A stretch of 64,000 bases of DNA from Prostheceraeus crozeri (Eukaryota > Platyhelminthes > Polycladida > Euryleptidae): the NCBI GenBank assembly GCA_907163375.1, contig CAJQUW010003470.1, positions 123,848-187,847 of the forward strand, in the 5' to 3' direction. The notes below the pieces were generated by a model. That model ran no database searches and had not been told where the DNA came from. It worked only from the letters and a program-made list of their open reading frames with translations. The position numbers and the translations under genes were made by a program. Shown here piece by piece: positions 51,400 to 60,068 of the stretch (within the stretch, counting starts at the first letter, position 1; each line of letters begins with the position of its first letter).

Positions 51400-52176
51400 C
51401 ATTTAGAATCTTCTTTTCTAACAGTCTTTTCAATATAGCATGAATTTCATTGAAACTAGAATTATGTCCTTCTTTTATTGCCGATATTAAAATATTTAAT
51501 CTATTTAGTAATTCTTGTGGATCATCTGGTAAGAATACAGATGTTTCAGTTTTAAAACCTTTTCCTACTTTAACTCCCGTTGATAATAAATTTTATAATT
51601 GTTTATAACGTCTTAGAGATTTTACTGCACCAACTCTATCTAACATAGCTTTATATTTTATGAGATCTTCTACAGCATAATTATTTAAATCTGCTCCTCT
51701 TAAAAGATCAACAAAATTTCTATCTGAATTAAAAGGAGATTTATCTGGTGAAAAAATTAAGCCTCGAAAAGGTTGTGGAAATATTTCTTTTTGTCCGAGA
51801 TAAAATCTAGGTATTGTTTTTCCATCTATAAATGAAATAGAATGTTCAAATTGCATAGATTTTGGTAATTTCTTATTAATGTTTGATTCTAGTAATCCAT
51901 AGTCATCTAATATAGTTTTGTGCTCTGGATCTGTTATATCAATTTGTTTATCATTATTTGTACTTTCTTTTTCAAGAGTTTTAAATGGTTTCATAGTTTT
52001 TTCAAAATCAGTTTTTACTTGCTCGGTTTGCTGCATTTTTTCAAACATATCAGATTGAATACCAGCTTTTATCATTCTATGTTGAAGATGATTTTCTTTC
52101 ATAATATTTCTTTGTTTTATTAACTCTTCTAATTGTTTTATTTTTTTAAAATTATCAGCTCTAATTTTATCCATTT
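51400..52176 (-). pseudogene. Conserved Polinton protein of unknown function (B copy)
   Basis: Minus-strand counterpart of A's 18,606-19,418 ('MDKIRADNFKKIKQLEELI', 'FIDGKTIPRFYLGQKEIF', 'FVDLLRGADLNNYAVEDL'). Nearly identical over the shared part; broken near its end. It lacks the double-hairpin insert found at the 3' end of the A copy, showing that insert to be a separate later event in A or lost here. Confidence 0.55.
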
Positions 52177-52249
52177 TTAAAATATAATATTTGAATTTTG
52201 TGGTGACATTGGAATACAGCAGAAACATTTTACTGAACAAATTATTTTT

Positions 52250-52975
52250 TTATTGCTTTGTTGTCTGTCATCTTTTCGCTTAAAGTTTTGTTTAATAAAG
52301 TTTTGTTTAATAAAGTTTTGCTTAAATTTTCGCTTAAAGTTTTTAGTTCTTCTAAAAAAATTTTGTCATTTTCTTCATTAGAAATTTTACCATCACTAGA
52401 AATTTTGCCATCCTGTTTATTCTTATCATCAACTTTTTCGGACTTTAAATGAAATGGCGTTTTATTAGCTTAATTAGCTATTTGATCAAATTTTTCAATC
52501 TCATCTAACGTAATAACATTATCATCACATACTCTTTGAAAGTAGTAATGTAGTTTATCATAGACTTCTTTAATATGTAAATGCTTAGTTTTTAATGATT
52601 TTCGTTTCTTAGTTATTAAAGATTTATCTAACATTGTAACAAGTGAAGTTGCAAAAACACCCGTACCTGTTAAAGCTGTAGCAACAACAGGAATTGTAAG
52701 AACACCTGAAGATATAACAATTGTTAAAGCACCTAAACTTATTGTTAAAAATATGCCAATTCCTTGTGTTACATTCTTAACATTACTCCATCTCTTTCTT
52801 AATTTTTTATAATGCTCTAATCTTAATAATAATTGAGATTCCTTATCTTTCATATACCTAACTCTATCTTTGTGTTATTCTTTATTCATTTTTTCAATGT
52901 CCATTAAAGTAGAACTACGTTCATATGATAACGAAGGATATATTCTTGCGGTTTCTTCCATTTTTGTTTCTTCCA
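52250..52975 (-). pseudogene. Conserved Polinton membrane protein (B copy)
   Basis: Minus-strand counterpart of A's 17,775-18,485: start 'MEETKMEETARIYPSLSYE', double membrane segment 'IGIFLTISLGALTIVISSG' ... 'VVATALTGTGVFATSL', 'DNVITLDEIEKFDQIA'. Broken about twice. It borders the end cassette at 53,030 rather than a TIR. Confidence 0.6.
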
Positions 52976-53029
52976 TTTTTAAAGAAATATTTTGAATAAA
53001 TATTTTGAATACAATCTTCTGAATTTCGA

Positions 53030-53095
53030 TTTAAATAGAAATACGCAGTTGTTTGTTTGCCGTATATTTCTAAGAACTCAGTTAGACCAAAAGCT
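53030..53095 (-). pseudogene. Trace of protease N-terminus in B's end cassette
   Basis: A short minus-strand stretch near 'GTTTGTTTGCCGTATATTTC' matches the degenerate protease start of A's cassette (33,720-33,775). It marks the left limit of the end cassette in B. Confidence 0.45.
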
Positions 53096-53483
53096 CTGGG
53101 AGAGGATGAGACGAAGAGGGAGAGAGAACAAAGGAATTGTTTGCCAGTATGAATCGTAGATAAACAATTGAATTTTTTGTATACTCCAGTATACCTCTAC
53201 TGCCCAATACCGATGCAATCGTACATGTTATGAGGATAAAAAACTACTCTTCATTCCACGAAAAATATCCTTTTTTGGGAAGACATGCATCTTAATGCAC
53301 ATTTTAATTAGTTTTTGCAGAAGAAGTCGCTAATCTTAGTTTGTTTCGCTTGATTTGCTTTGACGTTGAACATTGAAGTGATAGCAGCTGCGGCTTGTGG
53401 CAGACAATAGCGCCAAAAATGCGGGTATACTTTAGACGCTTCGCTGGGGGCAAATGTCATAAAGATTCTCTCTCTCTCTCAGA
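53096..53483. other. Spacer upstream of B's end-cassette leader
   Basis: No gene. Contains a purine-rich stretch ('GGGAGAGGATGAGACGAAG') and a (TC)n run at 53,469-53,481. The corresponding A spacer (33,790-34,000) is of different length and only locally similar. Confidence 0.4.
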
Positions 53484-53592
53484 AACAGCTGCTGCCATTA
53501 TTCCACGTATTACAATTTCATTCTTACTGCGTGCATTCATTCTGTGAGCGTTCTACGAGACTGTGACTGTTTACAATTTATCTCCGTGACCT
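53484..53592 (+). promoter_or_regulatory. Conserved 5' leader of the end-cassette gene (B)
   Basis: AACAGCTGCTGCCATTATTC, CACGTATTAC, GTGCATTCATTCTGTGA and GTTCTACGAGACTG match 34,001-34,092 of A with small length differences. The block ends just before the start codon region, so it likely contains promoter and leader of the end-cassette gene. Confidence 0.6.
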
Positions 53593-53605
53593 AAACATCG
53601 AAGCT

Positions 53606-54307
53606 GTGACAAAAATGAGCGCTTCTATTCATCGCGAATTCCTCAAATTTTGTGATCAAGTACTTCAACTCATCAAAGATGAGAAGAAAGATTTTTTCAA
53701 AACTCTTATTGTAAATCATGAATTCTATTTTCAAAAGAAGATAAAACCAGAAAAAGAAGACAAGAAAAATGAGATATTTTCTGAAATAGGAAACTCATTT
53801 TCATCAGGACAACTAATCCAACGACAGCTCGACGTGAGTGCACAGGCGACATGCACTATCCAAAACTGTGTTACAACCCTACATTCTCTAATTTATCAAG
53901 AAAAAGTACACAATAATTCTTCCTTATCAATTGCTATTTGCCAAGGATTTGTGATATCTAAATTAAAATCAATGGAACATTTATCAATGGTAGCCTTTAC
54001 TCAAAAGTTGGAGAGTGAATATAACATTAAATTCTCAAGAAGGTATGTAACGTTTTTGATAAAATTATATCGCCTTTCTCAAACTAACACAAAGCTTCAA
54101 ACATGTACTTTAAGTGTATTCTTTGTTTTCAAAAACTTTAAGTATTTTGAAGATTATTTTGAATTTAAAAAAGAGGAACAGTTGCTTCAAATTAGCTCAG
54201 GGATATTTTCTTCCCAAGAATCCAATCAAACATCTGATATGACAACTGGACTAACGCAGCAATTAGAGACACAACATATACAGGATCGCCAAACACAAAA
54301 TGAGTAG
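53606..54307 (+). CDS. End-cassette protein of B, unknown function
   Basis: 233 codons, complete; a second Met three codons in ('MSAS') is an equally good start. Mostly helical. The middle has 'SLSIAICQGFVISKLKSME', then 'EYNIKFSRRYVTFLIKLYRL', 'TNTKLQTCTLSVFFVFKNF' and 'KYFEDYF'; the C-terminus is Gln/Thr/Ser-rich and unstructured. The middle part lines up loosely with A's end-cassette protein and has the 'F-S-x-R-x-x-x-x-xI-x-LY' helix-turn-helix-like pattern of DUF3102-type proteins. Flanking DNA is conserved with A on both sides. No recognised function. Confidence 0.6.
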   Translation: MTKMSASIHREFLKFCDQVLQLIKDEKKDFFKTLIVNHEFYFQKKIKPEKEDKKNEIFSEIGNSFSSGQLIQRQLDVSAQATCTIQNCVTTLHSLIYQEKVHNNSSLSIAICQGFVISKLKSMEHLSMVAFTQKLESEYNIKFSRRYVTFLIKLYRLSQTNTKLQTCTLSVFFVFKNFKYFEDYFEFKKEEQLLQISSGIFSSQESNQTSDMTTGLTQQLETQHIQDRQTQNE

Positions 54308-54665
54308 TATGTATTGTCAATCATTTTATGTAACAGAATAGAAAAATGGGAATGCTATTCGCAGCTTATAAATGAAACAGTGGTTGCTTTTTCTTATATT
54401 GTAAGACTTTGCTATATTATGTGAGTAGCATGCATTAACATTTTATTTTGTGAGACGGAATAAGAGAATGGGAATGAGCATTCGCAGCTTATAAATGTAA
54501 CATTTCTTTATTTTTTCTTATACTGTGTGACTTCTAGCATATTATTTGACGTAGTGTCGTGTATTGACAATCATTTTATGAAACAATAGAAAAATGGGAA
54601 TGCCATTCCCAGTTTATGAATGAAACATTTTTCTAGTTGTCATATATTTACTTTGTAATCTAAAC
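54308..54665 (+). repeat. ~122-bp tandem repeat x3 in 3' flank of end-cassette gene (B)
   Basis: Three imperfect units, each containing 'AAATGGGAATG' (or AGAATGGGAATG), 'ATTCGCAGCTTATAAATG' and 'TTTTCTTATA' motifs; the 'CAGCTTATAAATG'-type cores are near 54,362, 54,484 and 54,611. Followed by AATAAA at 54,684-54,689. Confidence 0.75.
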
Positions 54666-54742
54666 TACTTGTACATACATCTGAATAAAATATTTCAAAA
54701 AGAAAAAAGAATGTGTTTTCGTTTTGCATTCACCGCTACCTG

Positions 54743-55233
54743 TTAAAGAAATATTATTAGTCACATGATATATTTTAAAAACCTGAAAAACGGATTTAAA
54801 AGACGTTTTTAAAAATACTAACTTTATGATTTTTTCGGTGTCCTGGAACGGTCATGATTTTAAGGGGGGTAAAAATTGTAATTCTCAAATTTGAGATTCT
54901 TAACTTTTATGATTTTCGGTGTCCTGGAACGGTCATGATTTTGGGAGTAAAAATTGTAATTCTCAAATTTTGAGATTTTGAAAAATTTGAAAAATTGGGT
55001 ATTTTTAAAAACGGTTTTTTCTTCATAACCTGAAAAAGGGTTCAAATTCATGAATTTATGTCGTTTTTAAAAAGTACCATTTTTTGAAAAATGGTACTTT
55101 TTGAATGGACTAAATTCATTTATTTAGGTCTTAAAAACCTAAAAAAGGGTTCAAATTCATGAATTTATGTCGATTTTAAAGATACTATTTTTTGAATTTT
55201 ATGGTGTCCTGGAACGGTCTTTTGCCCATTACT
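54743..55233 (-). repeat. Polinton B right terminal inverted repeat
   Basis: Complement of 35,463-35,950 with very few differences, ending ...TTTTGCCCATTACT. Followed by CGAATA, the target duplication also found at 17,297-17,302. Confidence 0.92.
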
Positions 55234-55279
55234 CGAATAATATCGCCACTTTTTCATGAAGACTTCCATTACAATACGG

Positions 55280-55946
55280 TAATGATGAAAATTTTCCGGA
55301 AAATTTTAAATCAAAATTTTTCTTGGAAAATTATGGAAAAAATTGGAAAAAATTGGAAAATGTTGGAAAATTATGGAAAATTTTGAAAGTTTTGATCTGT
55401 TTTGATAGGCTCTATAATTTGAGCGCTTCCACTGCTGAGGCAGCTGCGAATAAATTGGGTCTAAAACTCTTGATTTCATCATTATTTCGATTAAAGCGAT
55501 CGTAGCAAAGCGATTTCCGTCCGCGGATTTTTGAACATTCCTCTGCCACCAGTGGATTGTACTAAATTAATGCTAGCATTTTTAATTATCACACAGACAC
55601 CGTTTGGGATAATGTGAATCTTGCTTTACAATAGGAGCATGATTTCATGCAATGTGAAAGATCTGGAGCAAAAATAATGTACTTTATTTTGAAGTCTGCT
55701 AATTGTTAGCTTCAAAGATAAGCTTTATTATGCAGCGTTGATCATTGTGGTGCAATTTCTCCATGTGTTGATGAATATGTGATGAATTAAAAGCACACAG
55801 TCTACGCAGCATTCATGAGCGACCATATTGGAAGATATAAAGACTGCAAACTCGTGAGATATTTGGAAACTAAAGATATCTGTGATGAGTAAAAGAATAT
55901 AGCTTCAACGGAAAATTTTCTGGAAAATTATCCATTTGCACCACTG
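55280..55946. mobile_element. Non-autonomous hAT element, right-arm copy (667 bp)
   Basis: Inverted, internally deleted relative of the element at 11,610-12,663 (shared sequence around 'GGCTCTATAATTTGAGCGCT' and 'AATGCTAGCATTTTTAATTA'). Ends TAATGATGAAAATTTTCC and CATTTGCACCACTG; exact 8-bp target duplication CAATACGG at 55,272-55,279 and 55,947-55,954. Starts with a short direct array of 'ATGGAAAATTTTGG'-like units. No coding capacity. Confidence 0.88.
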
Positions 55947-56211
55947 CAATACGGAGCATGAAATTCCTTTATTCCGCTTAGTTAGGATGCTTATTAGCAA
56001 ATATTCAATCCTTCTGATATCCAACTTGCTTTATGCTACTTACAACGGGGAGACATCTCGGTAGTATTTAAATTGGCAAAATTTTGACTTTTTCAAAACT
56101 GCTCAAATAATTTTTGGACGACGGGAACGTAATCTCCGTAAAAAACGGAATCTTTTCATATAAAAATTTTCACTGTAATACATATACTTTTTGAGTCGAC
56201 ACTCTACCTAT

Positions 56212-57317
56212 CAGTGGCGTCTTCTCCATACCTGCGAGGCCTTCGGCGCATCCTCAAAAATAATTTTCCAACAATTATAAAAATAAAAGGTGTCATCATT
56301 CATTTAAATTCGATAGCTTCTCGTGATAGCTGTGCACAGCTTTCCGTCTCAAAATCAGACTCTCAACCTCAAGAGTGAACAGTTTTGCAGCACGTGCTCG
56401 AATCACAGCTGTTTTCTTCGAACAATTAGACACACAAGCTAGTCGTGTGTCCAGACGGAGGCCTGATGTTCAGACAGCGAAAGAGAGTTGTGTGCGTGTG
56501 AGGCAGTAAGCGCACGCGCCCGCGCCAGTATTGGCTTTCCCGATAGACATAATGCTTTTCCTTCTCCAATTTTTGCAATAAAATAATCGGCAATTCTTGA
56601 TCAAGGCGCGGTATCTAAATATAGAAAGGGAAGCGCAACCCTTTTGTTCCTGGCCTTCGTTTCATGTGAGAGAGGCCACTACGTCAACAATAGCAGATGG
56701 ATGACGTTCAGACAAGACTGCGATCAGATGATGAGCGTTCTCCAATGAGTGCAGAGTAATGCATCTGACTCGAACACCCAGATTCGGTAGAATTCCATAA
56801 TTTGCTGTTACGTGATTGATGTGACGCTGTGTTTAGTACTGCAGATGAGACCATAACCAAGCCCTTCGTCCGAAGGGAATATACTGAAAAGATGACAGTC
56901 GTCAAGCAAGGTAGGCCAACACCTGATATAAAAATTGAAAGTACTCACAGAGAAAGAAATAAGAAATACGAGTACATAAGACATTTTAATGCATCAAAAT
57001 TTCAAACACATGAGTGGCTGACCAGCCGTGAGAAACGCAAGAAACTGTTGGCCTTGCCTCCTTTTTACTCGAGAAAATGTGGTCTATGGGCACAGAGGGG
57101 ATACAGTAATCTCAGCTCCTTGAGTAAGGCGGTTAAGCGACATGAGCAATCACTTCTAATGTGCACATTCACTTGGCCTTAAAAAATGTTCGATGAAATT
57201 GTTATTAAAAATTCATCTCTTATGAAAATTAATGTTATAACATAAAAAAGTCTGGTATAGAAATAGTATTCCAATGCCGAGCGAAGGCCTGTGGTCTGGG
57301 AGCACGAGACGCCACTG
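56212..57317 (+). mobile_element. hAT element with TTF-type zinc-finger fragment, 1,106 bp
   Basis: Ends CAGTGGCGTCT and AGACGCCACTG are perfect 11-bp inverted repeats; flanks CTACCTAT (56,204-56,211) and CTACGTAT (57,318-57,325) form an 8-bp target duplication with one mismatch. It sits at the outer tip of the fold-back repeat. It encodes only an N-terminal transposase piece, so it is internally deleted and non-autonomous. A GC-rich stretch (GCGCACGCGCCCGCGCC) at 56,508-56,524 is unusual for the window. Confidence 0.85.
56829..57182 (+). pseudogene. hAT transposase N-terminal fragment, TTF/ZMYM1-type finger
   Basis: 117 codons. 'VVKQGRPTPDIKIESTHRER' is followed by 'RHFNASKFQTHEWLTSREKR', 'KLLALPPFYSRKCGLWAQRG' and 'YSNLSSLSKAVKRHEQS'. 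This matches the TTF-type zinc-finger region of ZMYM1-like hAT proteins ('GRPTPxxxI ... RxFNxxxYxxHxWLxGC ... LFCxPCLLF ... WxxxGxxDLxxLxxxxKxHExS'). The usual Cys pair in 'LFCxPC' is not present, and the catalytic domain is missing, so the piece is non-functional. Confidence 0.7.
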
Positions 57318-57325
57318 CTACGTAT

Positions 57326-57936
57326 GTTATTCAATGCACATGGACAACATCTTTGACATTGACAGACATCCGATGATCGATTCCAGTTGGCCCTAAAATG
57401 CCCTCTGTTAATTATTTGCAATACATAGATCCATATTGTATTTTCAGCCTATTTTCAACATTTTTCGAAAAAACGACAGAGTTAGCGGCGAATGTGGGTT
57501 GGTTTTGGGCTGTAGAGCCAAAACGAAGCATCGGAGAGCAAAACGGATTTCAGATTTGGAATCAGCGTACCATTCTGCATCTGTATGGTGAATTTGAAAG
57601 CAATCGGAGAGAAAAGTTTTGCTGACGTCCCCCCCTCAGCACCGATCTTCCAACTTTGGTTCTAGTGATCGTAGAAAGTCGTGCAATAGCTCGTTTGAAA
57701 GCTAAGAGTGAGACAAATTCACTGAAAAAAACGGATTGTTCCTATCTGTCTTCGTTTAGATGTGAGACGCCATTTCAGATTTGGGAGATTGTCGAAAAAC
57801 GACAGAGTTAGAATTTCACAAGAAACAGCTCCGGCGGGCGAACGAAGGCTCGGATTGGTAAACGGAGGCCAGATTTGGAATCAGCTTGATGTTATTGTCC
57901 AATGAGGATCATCATCCAATGAGAATCAAGCATTTC
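57326..57936. repeat. Probable left terminal region of Polinton C
   Basis: No gene. Contains recurring modules: 'CGAAAAAACGACAGAGTTAG' (57,463) and 'CGAAAAACGACAGAGTTAG' (57,794); 'ATTTCAGATTTGGAATCAG' (57,542), 'CCAGATTTGGAATCAGC' (57,868) and 'ATTTCAGATTTGGGAG' (57,771). Repeated modules of this kind are typical of Polinton TIRs, as in A and B. The matching right end lies beyond the window, so the exact start cannot be fixed. Confidence 0.5.
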
Positions 57937-57970
57937 TATATAAATAGCGGGCCTTCCACAGTGAGAATCA
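57937..57970 (+). promoter_or_regulatory. TATA-box promoter of Polinton C's first gene
   Basis: TATATAAATAG at 57,937-57,947, preceded by two CCAATGAG boxes (57,897 and 57,916) and followed about 20-25 bases later by a CACAGTGAGAATCATTCC initiator-like stretch. A pyrimidine-rich leader with (TC)n at 58,009-58,023 leads to the start codon at 58,053. This is a typical RNA polymerase II layout. Confidence 0.65.
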
Positions 57971-58052
57971 TTCCATCGTTGAATCGCACGAGTGACGGAC
58001 GCACATTTTCTCTCTCTCTCTCTCTACTTCCCTATTCTATTATCCAACTAAA

Positions 58053-58827
58053 ATGGTAAGTCGCTACTTCCCTCCCTCTCCTCCCTTGAACGCAAGCTTA
58101 ATGCAATCTTTTTCATTTTCAGGCATCTACTCCATCTGCTGCACTAGTAGGACAAAATGGCGGTCAGACGCTACAAGGTTCGCTACGATCAGATCATCTA
58201 CAACTGAGGCCAGTGGAAGAAACAACCAAGGTACATAATCCTACACCGCTACAGCGTAAATTTAAACAAGTCTTGCGTAATGACGATCATAGCGTAGTAC
58301 TACAAACGGGAATGCTCCCTTCCACGGATGTCAAGATAATGCGCAATCAGTATGGGGACTACATACTGATCCCCGTGAGTCCGTACATTCGCCGCCAACT
58401 TGATATTATTGAAGAGTACGTGACATTAAATATGGACACTCCTACTCCTCTTGCTCAAGAGTGGAATGCGAGAGATGACAAGGATACTTCCTATAGAAAG
58501 ATTTGGGATGGTAATCAAATTTGCCTACCGGTATCACATTGGTGTACTTACTATAAGAAGAAGGGAGATCATTCAACATCCATCACATGCGACGAGCTCG
58601 GAGAAGGTACTTGGGATATCCTTGTCAAAGTGAATGGGCTATATTATGGTCGGCACAAGGATAATAAAATAGCCTCTCTCTCCATGCATATGGAATCCAT
58701 CCTATATATTCCAAAACCACCCAACGTGGATGATATAATTGATCAAATCCTTAACAGCAGTGGTACGAAGCGCAAGTCGGAGAAGAATGCTGCCTCAAAA
58801 CGCAAATCAAAGAAGGAGAATTACTAG
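58053..58827 (+). CDS. Polinton C first gene, spliced; unknown DNA-associated protein
   Basis: The start codon ATG (58,053-58,055) directly abuts a GTAAGT donor; the intron 58,056-58,122 (67 bp) ends in a TTTTCAG acceptor, and exon 2 (58,123-58,827) continues in frame: 'ASTPSAALVGQNGGQ' and onward, 235 residues in all. The body has 'MRNQYGDYILIPVSPYIRRQ', 'KIWDGNQICLPVSHWCTYY' and 'GTWDILVKVNGLYYGRHKDN', and a basic Lys/Arg-Ser tail ('KRKSEKNAASKRKSKKE') that looks like a nuclear localisation or DNA-binding end. No family with known function is recognised; a single-strand DNA-binding role would fit size and tail, but that is speculation. Confidence 0.7.
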
Positions 58828-58860
58828 TCCTTTCCTAACTCTACCCTATGATAATTCGCT

Positions 58861-58987
58861 TATGTGCTTTGAGTGTCGTAGACGTGGTCTTATTAGATAC
58901 ATTTTACTTCTTCGTTGCCATCATATCATTTGTGTATTTTGTCGTGAAAAGCATCGATGTAATTCTTCATTTTGTGATATGTTATAG
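58861..58987 (+). CDS. Short Cys/His-rich (zinc-binding) protein
   Basis: 42 codons from ATG at 58,861. 'CFECRRRGLIRYILL' then 'CHHIICVFCREKHRC' and 'CNSSFC' contain about eight Cys/His in a RING- or knuckle-like order. The frame also extends upstream to 58,739, overlapping the previous gene, where it lacks sense. Possibly a miniature RING protein or the last exon of a longer one. Confidence 0.4.
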
Positions 58988-59084
58988 AACGTTTCCTTAG
59001 ATGTGTAAATTTCCGTTTTAGGCTTCTATCATCATTTTAATGGATTGTGAGGGTTAACCTGTACAGGAGCTCAGTGCTATTGCT

Positions 59085-59570
59085 ATGAACAATTGGACAT
59101 ATCAGATTGTTAGTGTCTATCATCAACATGCCAACTGCAATCCCAATGTTGATCAATGGGCGAGAAAACACATTCATGGACTTAATCTGAAATATTTGCA
59201 AGACTATGGCATTTCTTGTGAGAGTGCTCTTCTTATTGACTTTAAACGATGGTTAGCTGCTTTCACTGTTATACGCATCTTTTGTAATAATCCTGGTAAG
59301 GAGAGGAAAGTATTTCCTAATCTAATCATTGATGACATTTTGCTCCCACCTTGGGATAGTAGAGTGAATCAACATTATCATGAAGTCACGAAACGTTTTA
59401 AGGATTTGTCTGTTCCTATTTTGTCTGTTCGTTGTAGTAGCTACGTTCATAACCAATGTTTCTTTCCTCCTTACCTCAACACTGCCAAAGTCCTGTATGG
59501 TTATCATTGCTCGCTGTATGATAGTTACCAGCTGCATCTATTTTATCTGTTTCAATCCATTGATTTATAA
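59085..59570 (+). CDS. Polinton C protein of unknown function
   Basis: 161 codons, Tyr/His/Cys-rich: 'MNNWTYQIVSVYHQHANCNP', 'LKYLQDYGISCESALLIDF', 'IDDILLPPWDSRVNQHYHEV'. No domain recognised, no membrane segment. It lies between the small Cys-rich ORF and the gene at 59,658. Base composition fits its neighbours, so it is probably a real gene of this element. Confidence 0.45.
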   Translation: MNNWTYQIVSVYHQHANCNPNVDQWARKHIHGLNLKYLQDYGISCESALLIDFKRWLAAFTVIRIFCNNPGKERKVFPNLIIDDILLPPWDSRVNQHYHEVTKRFKDLSVPILSVRCSSYVHNQCFFPPYLNTAKVLYGYHCSLYDSYQLHLFYLFQSIDL

Positions 59571-59657
59571 TGCATGCTTGTTGCGGTTATTCAATAAATG
59601 TTACTATGAGAAGAGTTGTTGTTTTCATGCAATGGATGGGTTAGTTAAAGGGCGATC

Positions 59658-60068
59658 ATGTCTTTCTCAAATGACTGCGGAACATTGCATTTTCATACAC
59701 AAAGTTTAAAAGGAGCTGTTCAAGATTATGTGATAAATTTTCATAAAGATGAGACCGACATCAAAGCAGTGATCGATGATGCTAGCACTCTATTTCTAGA
59801 GTTAATGAATACATTCTCTGATAGCATTGTCATGGCGCGATTAGTTGCGAAAATTAAGTTTAGTCATTTTGGAAAGGAAGAGGTGGAAACTCGCTCTTTC
59901 CATTTTGCTTCTTATTCAATGGAAGTGGTAGATCACCCCAAAGAATTTTTTAAAAGACATATGATGAAAATTGCTGAACGTCTTAACGCATTTAACCATC
60001 ATGGTAGCAGTCTAGTGATTGAAGCGATTTCAGATATTCACATTCAACTTTCTATAAAGAAAAATTGA
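59658..60068 (+). CDS. Polinton C protein resembling the polymerase N-terminal domain
   Basis: 136 codons. 'VIDDASTLFLELMNTFSDS', 'MARLVAKIKFSHFGKEEVE', 'FHFASYSMEVVDHPKEFF', 'RHMMKIAERLNAFNHHGS' and 'SDIHIQLSIKK'. The pattern of a strand, 'xxPxxFFxxxMxKIxxRLxxFxxxGSxLxIxxIxxIxIxL', parallels the N-terminal domain of Polinton polymerase as seen in B near 45,650-45,890 ('SMILKLENCI' ... 'SGWRFVKILSKKIVI'). It appears here as a stand-alone protein. The next gene starts within its stop codon (ATGA overlap). Confidence 0.5.
   Translation: MSFSNDCGTLHFHTQSLKGAVQDYVINFHKDETDIKAVIDDASTLFLELMNTFSDSIVMARLVAKIKFSHFGKEEVETRSFHFASYSMEVVDHPKEFFKRHMMKIAERLNAFNHHGSSLVIEAISDIHIQLSIKKN

Larger units (their letters stand above)
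17303..55233. mobile_element. Polinton (Maverick) B, outer element, broken; interrupted by Polinton A
   Basis: Its terminal inverted repeat begins AGTAATGGGCAAAAGACC (right, complement) and AGTAATAGC + AATGGGCAAAAGACC (left, split by Polinton A at 17,312). The 6-bp target duplication CGAATA is exact at 17,297-17,302 and 55,234-55,239; six base pairs and an AG start are standard for Polintons. Without its insertions B is about 17 kb. Parts seen: TIRs of about 490 bp, capsid, probable penton, packaging ATPase, protein-primed polymerase of the common Polinton type, phospholipase-A2-like protein, protease piece, membrane protein and an end cassette; an integrase core was not recognised. Two Penelope-like insertions lie inside. 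It is a fossil with a dozen or more breaks, moderately young judging by the exact target duplication and well-matched TIRs. Confidence 0.9.
11164..56210. repeat. Fold-back (palindromic) repeat, split by nested insertions
   Basis: Sequence at 11,164-12,880 is repeated in inverted orientation, in pieces, at about 13,055-13,237, 17,198-17,302, 55,234-55,271 and 55,955-56,210. Landmarks are TGTCGACTCAAAA at 11,170 against TTTTTGAGTCGACA near 56,190; 'TCATGAAGACTTCC' near 55,255 against 'GGAAGTCTTCATGA' near 11,445; and 'GGTCATCGAGTTGC' at 12,826 against its complement near 13,100. Once the insertions are set aside, each arm is about 0.6 kb around a loop of about 0.17 kb (12,880-13,055). The arms have diverged by many single bases, so this is the oldest layer. 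No clear target duplication or coding region was found, so the class (fold-back, MITE-like or simple inverted duplication) is unresolved. Confidence 0.75.

Noticed and set aside
17312-55233. One Polinton and its simple inverted duplicate
   Set aside because: The two halves have unrelated terminal repeats, separate target duplications and different polymerase genes, so they are two elements, not one duplicated element.
58053-58238. Unspliced 61-codon frame starting at the first ATG of Polinton C
   Set aside because: The donor immediately after ATG and the acceptor at 58,122 give a much longer, in-frame protein; the unspliced frame is a shadow.
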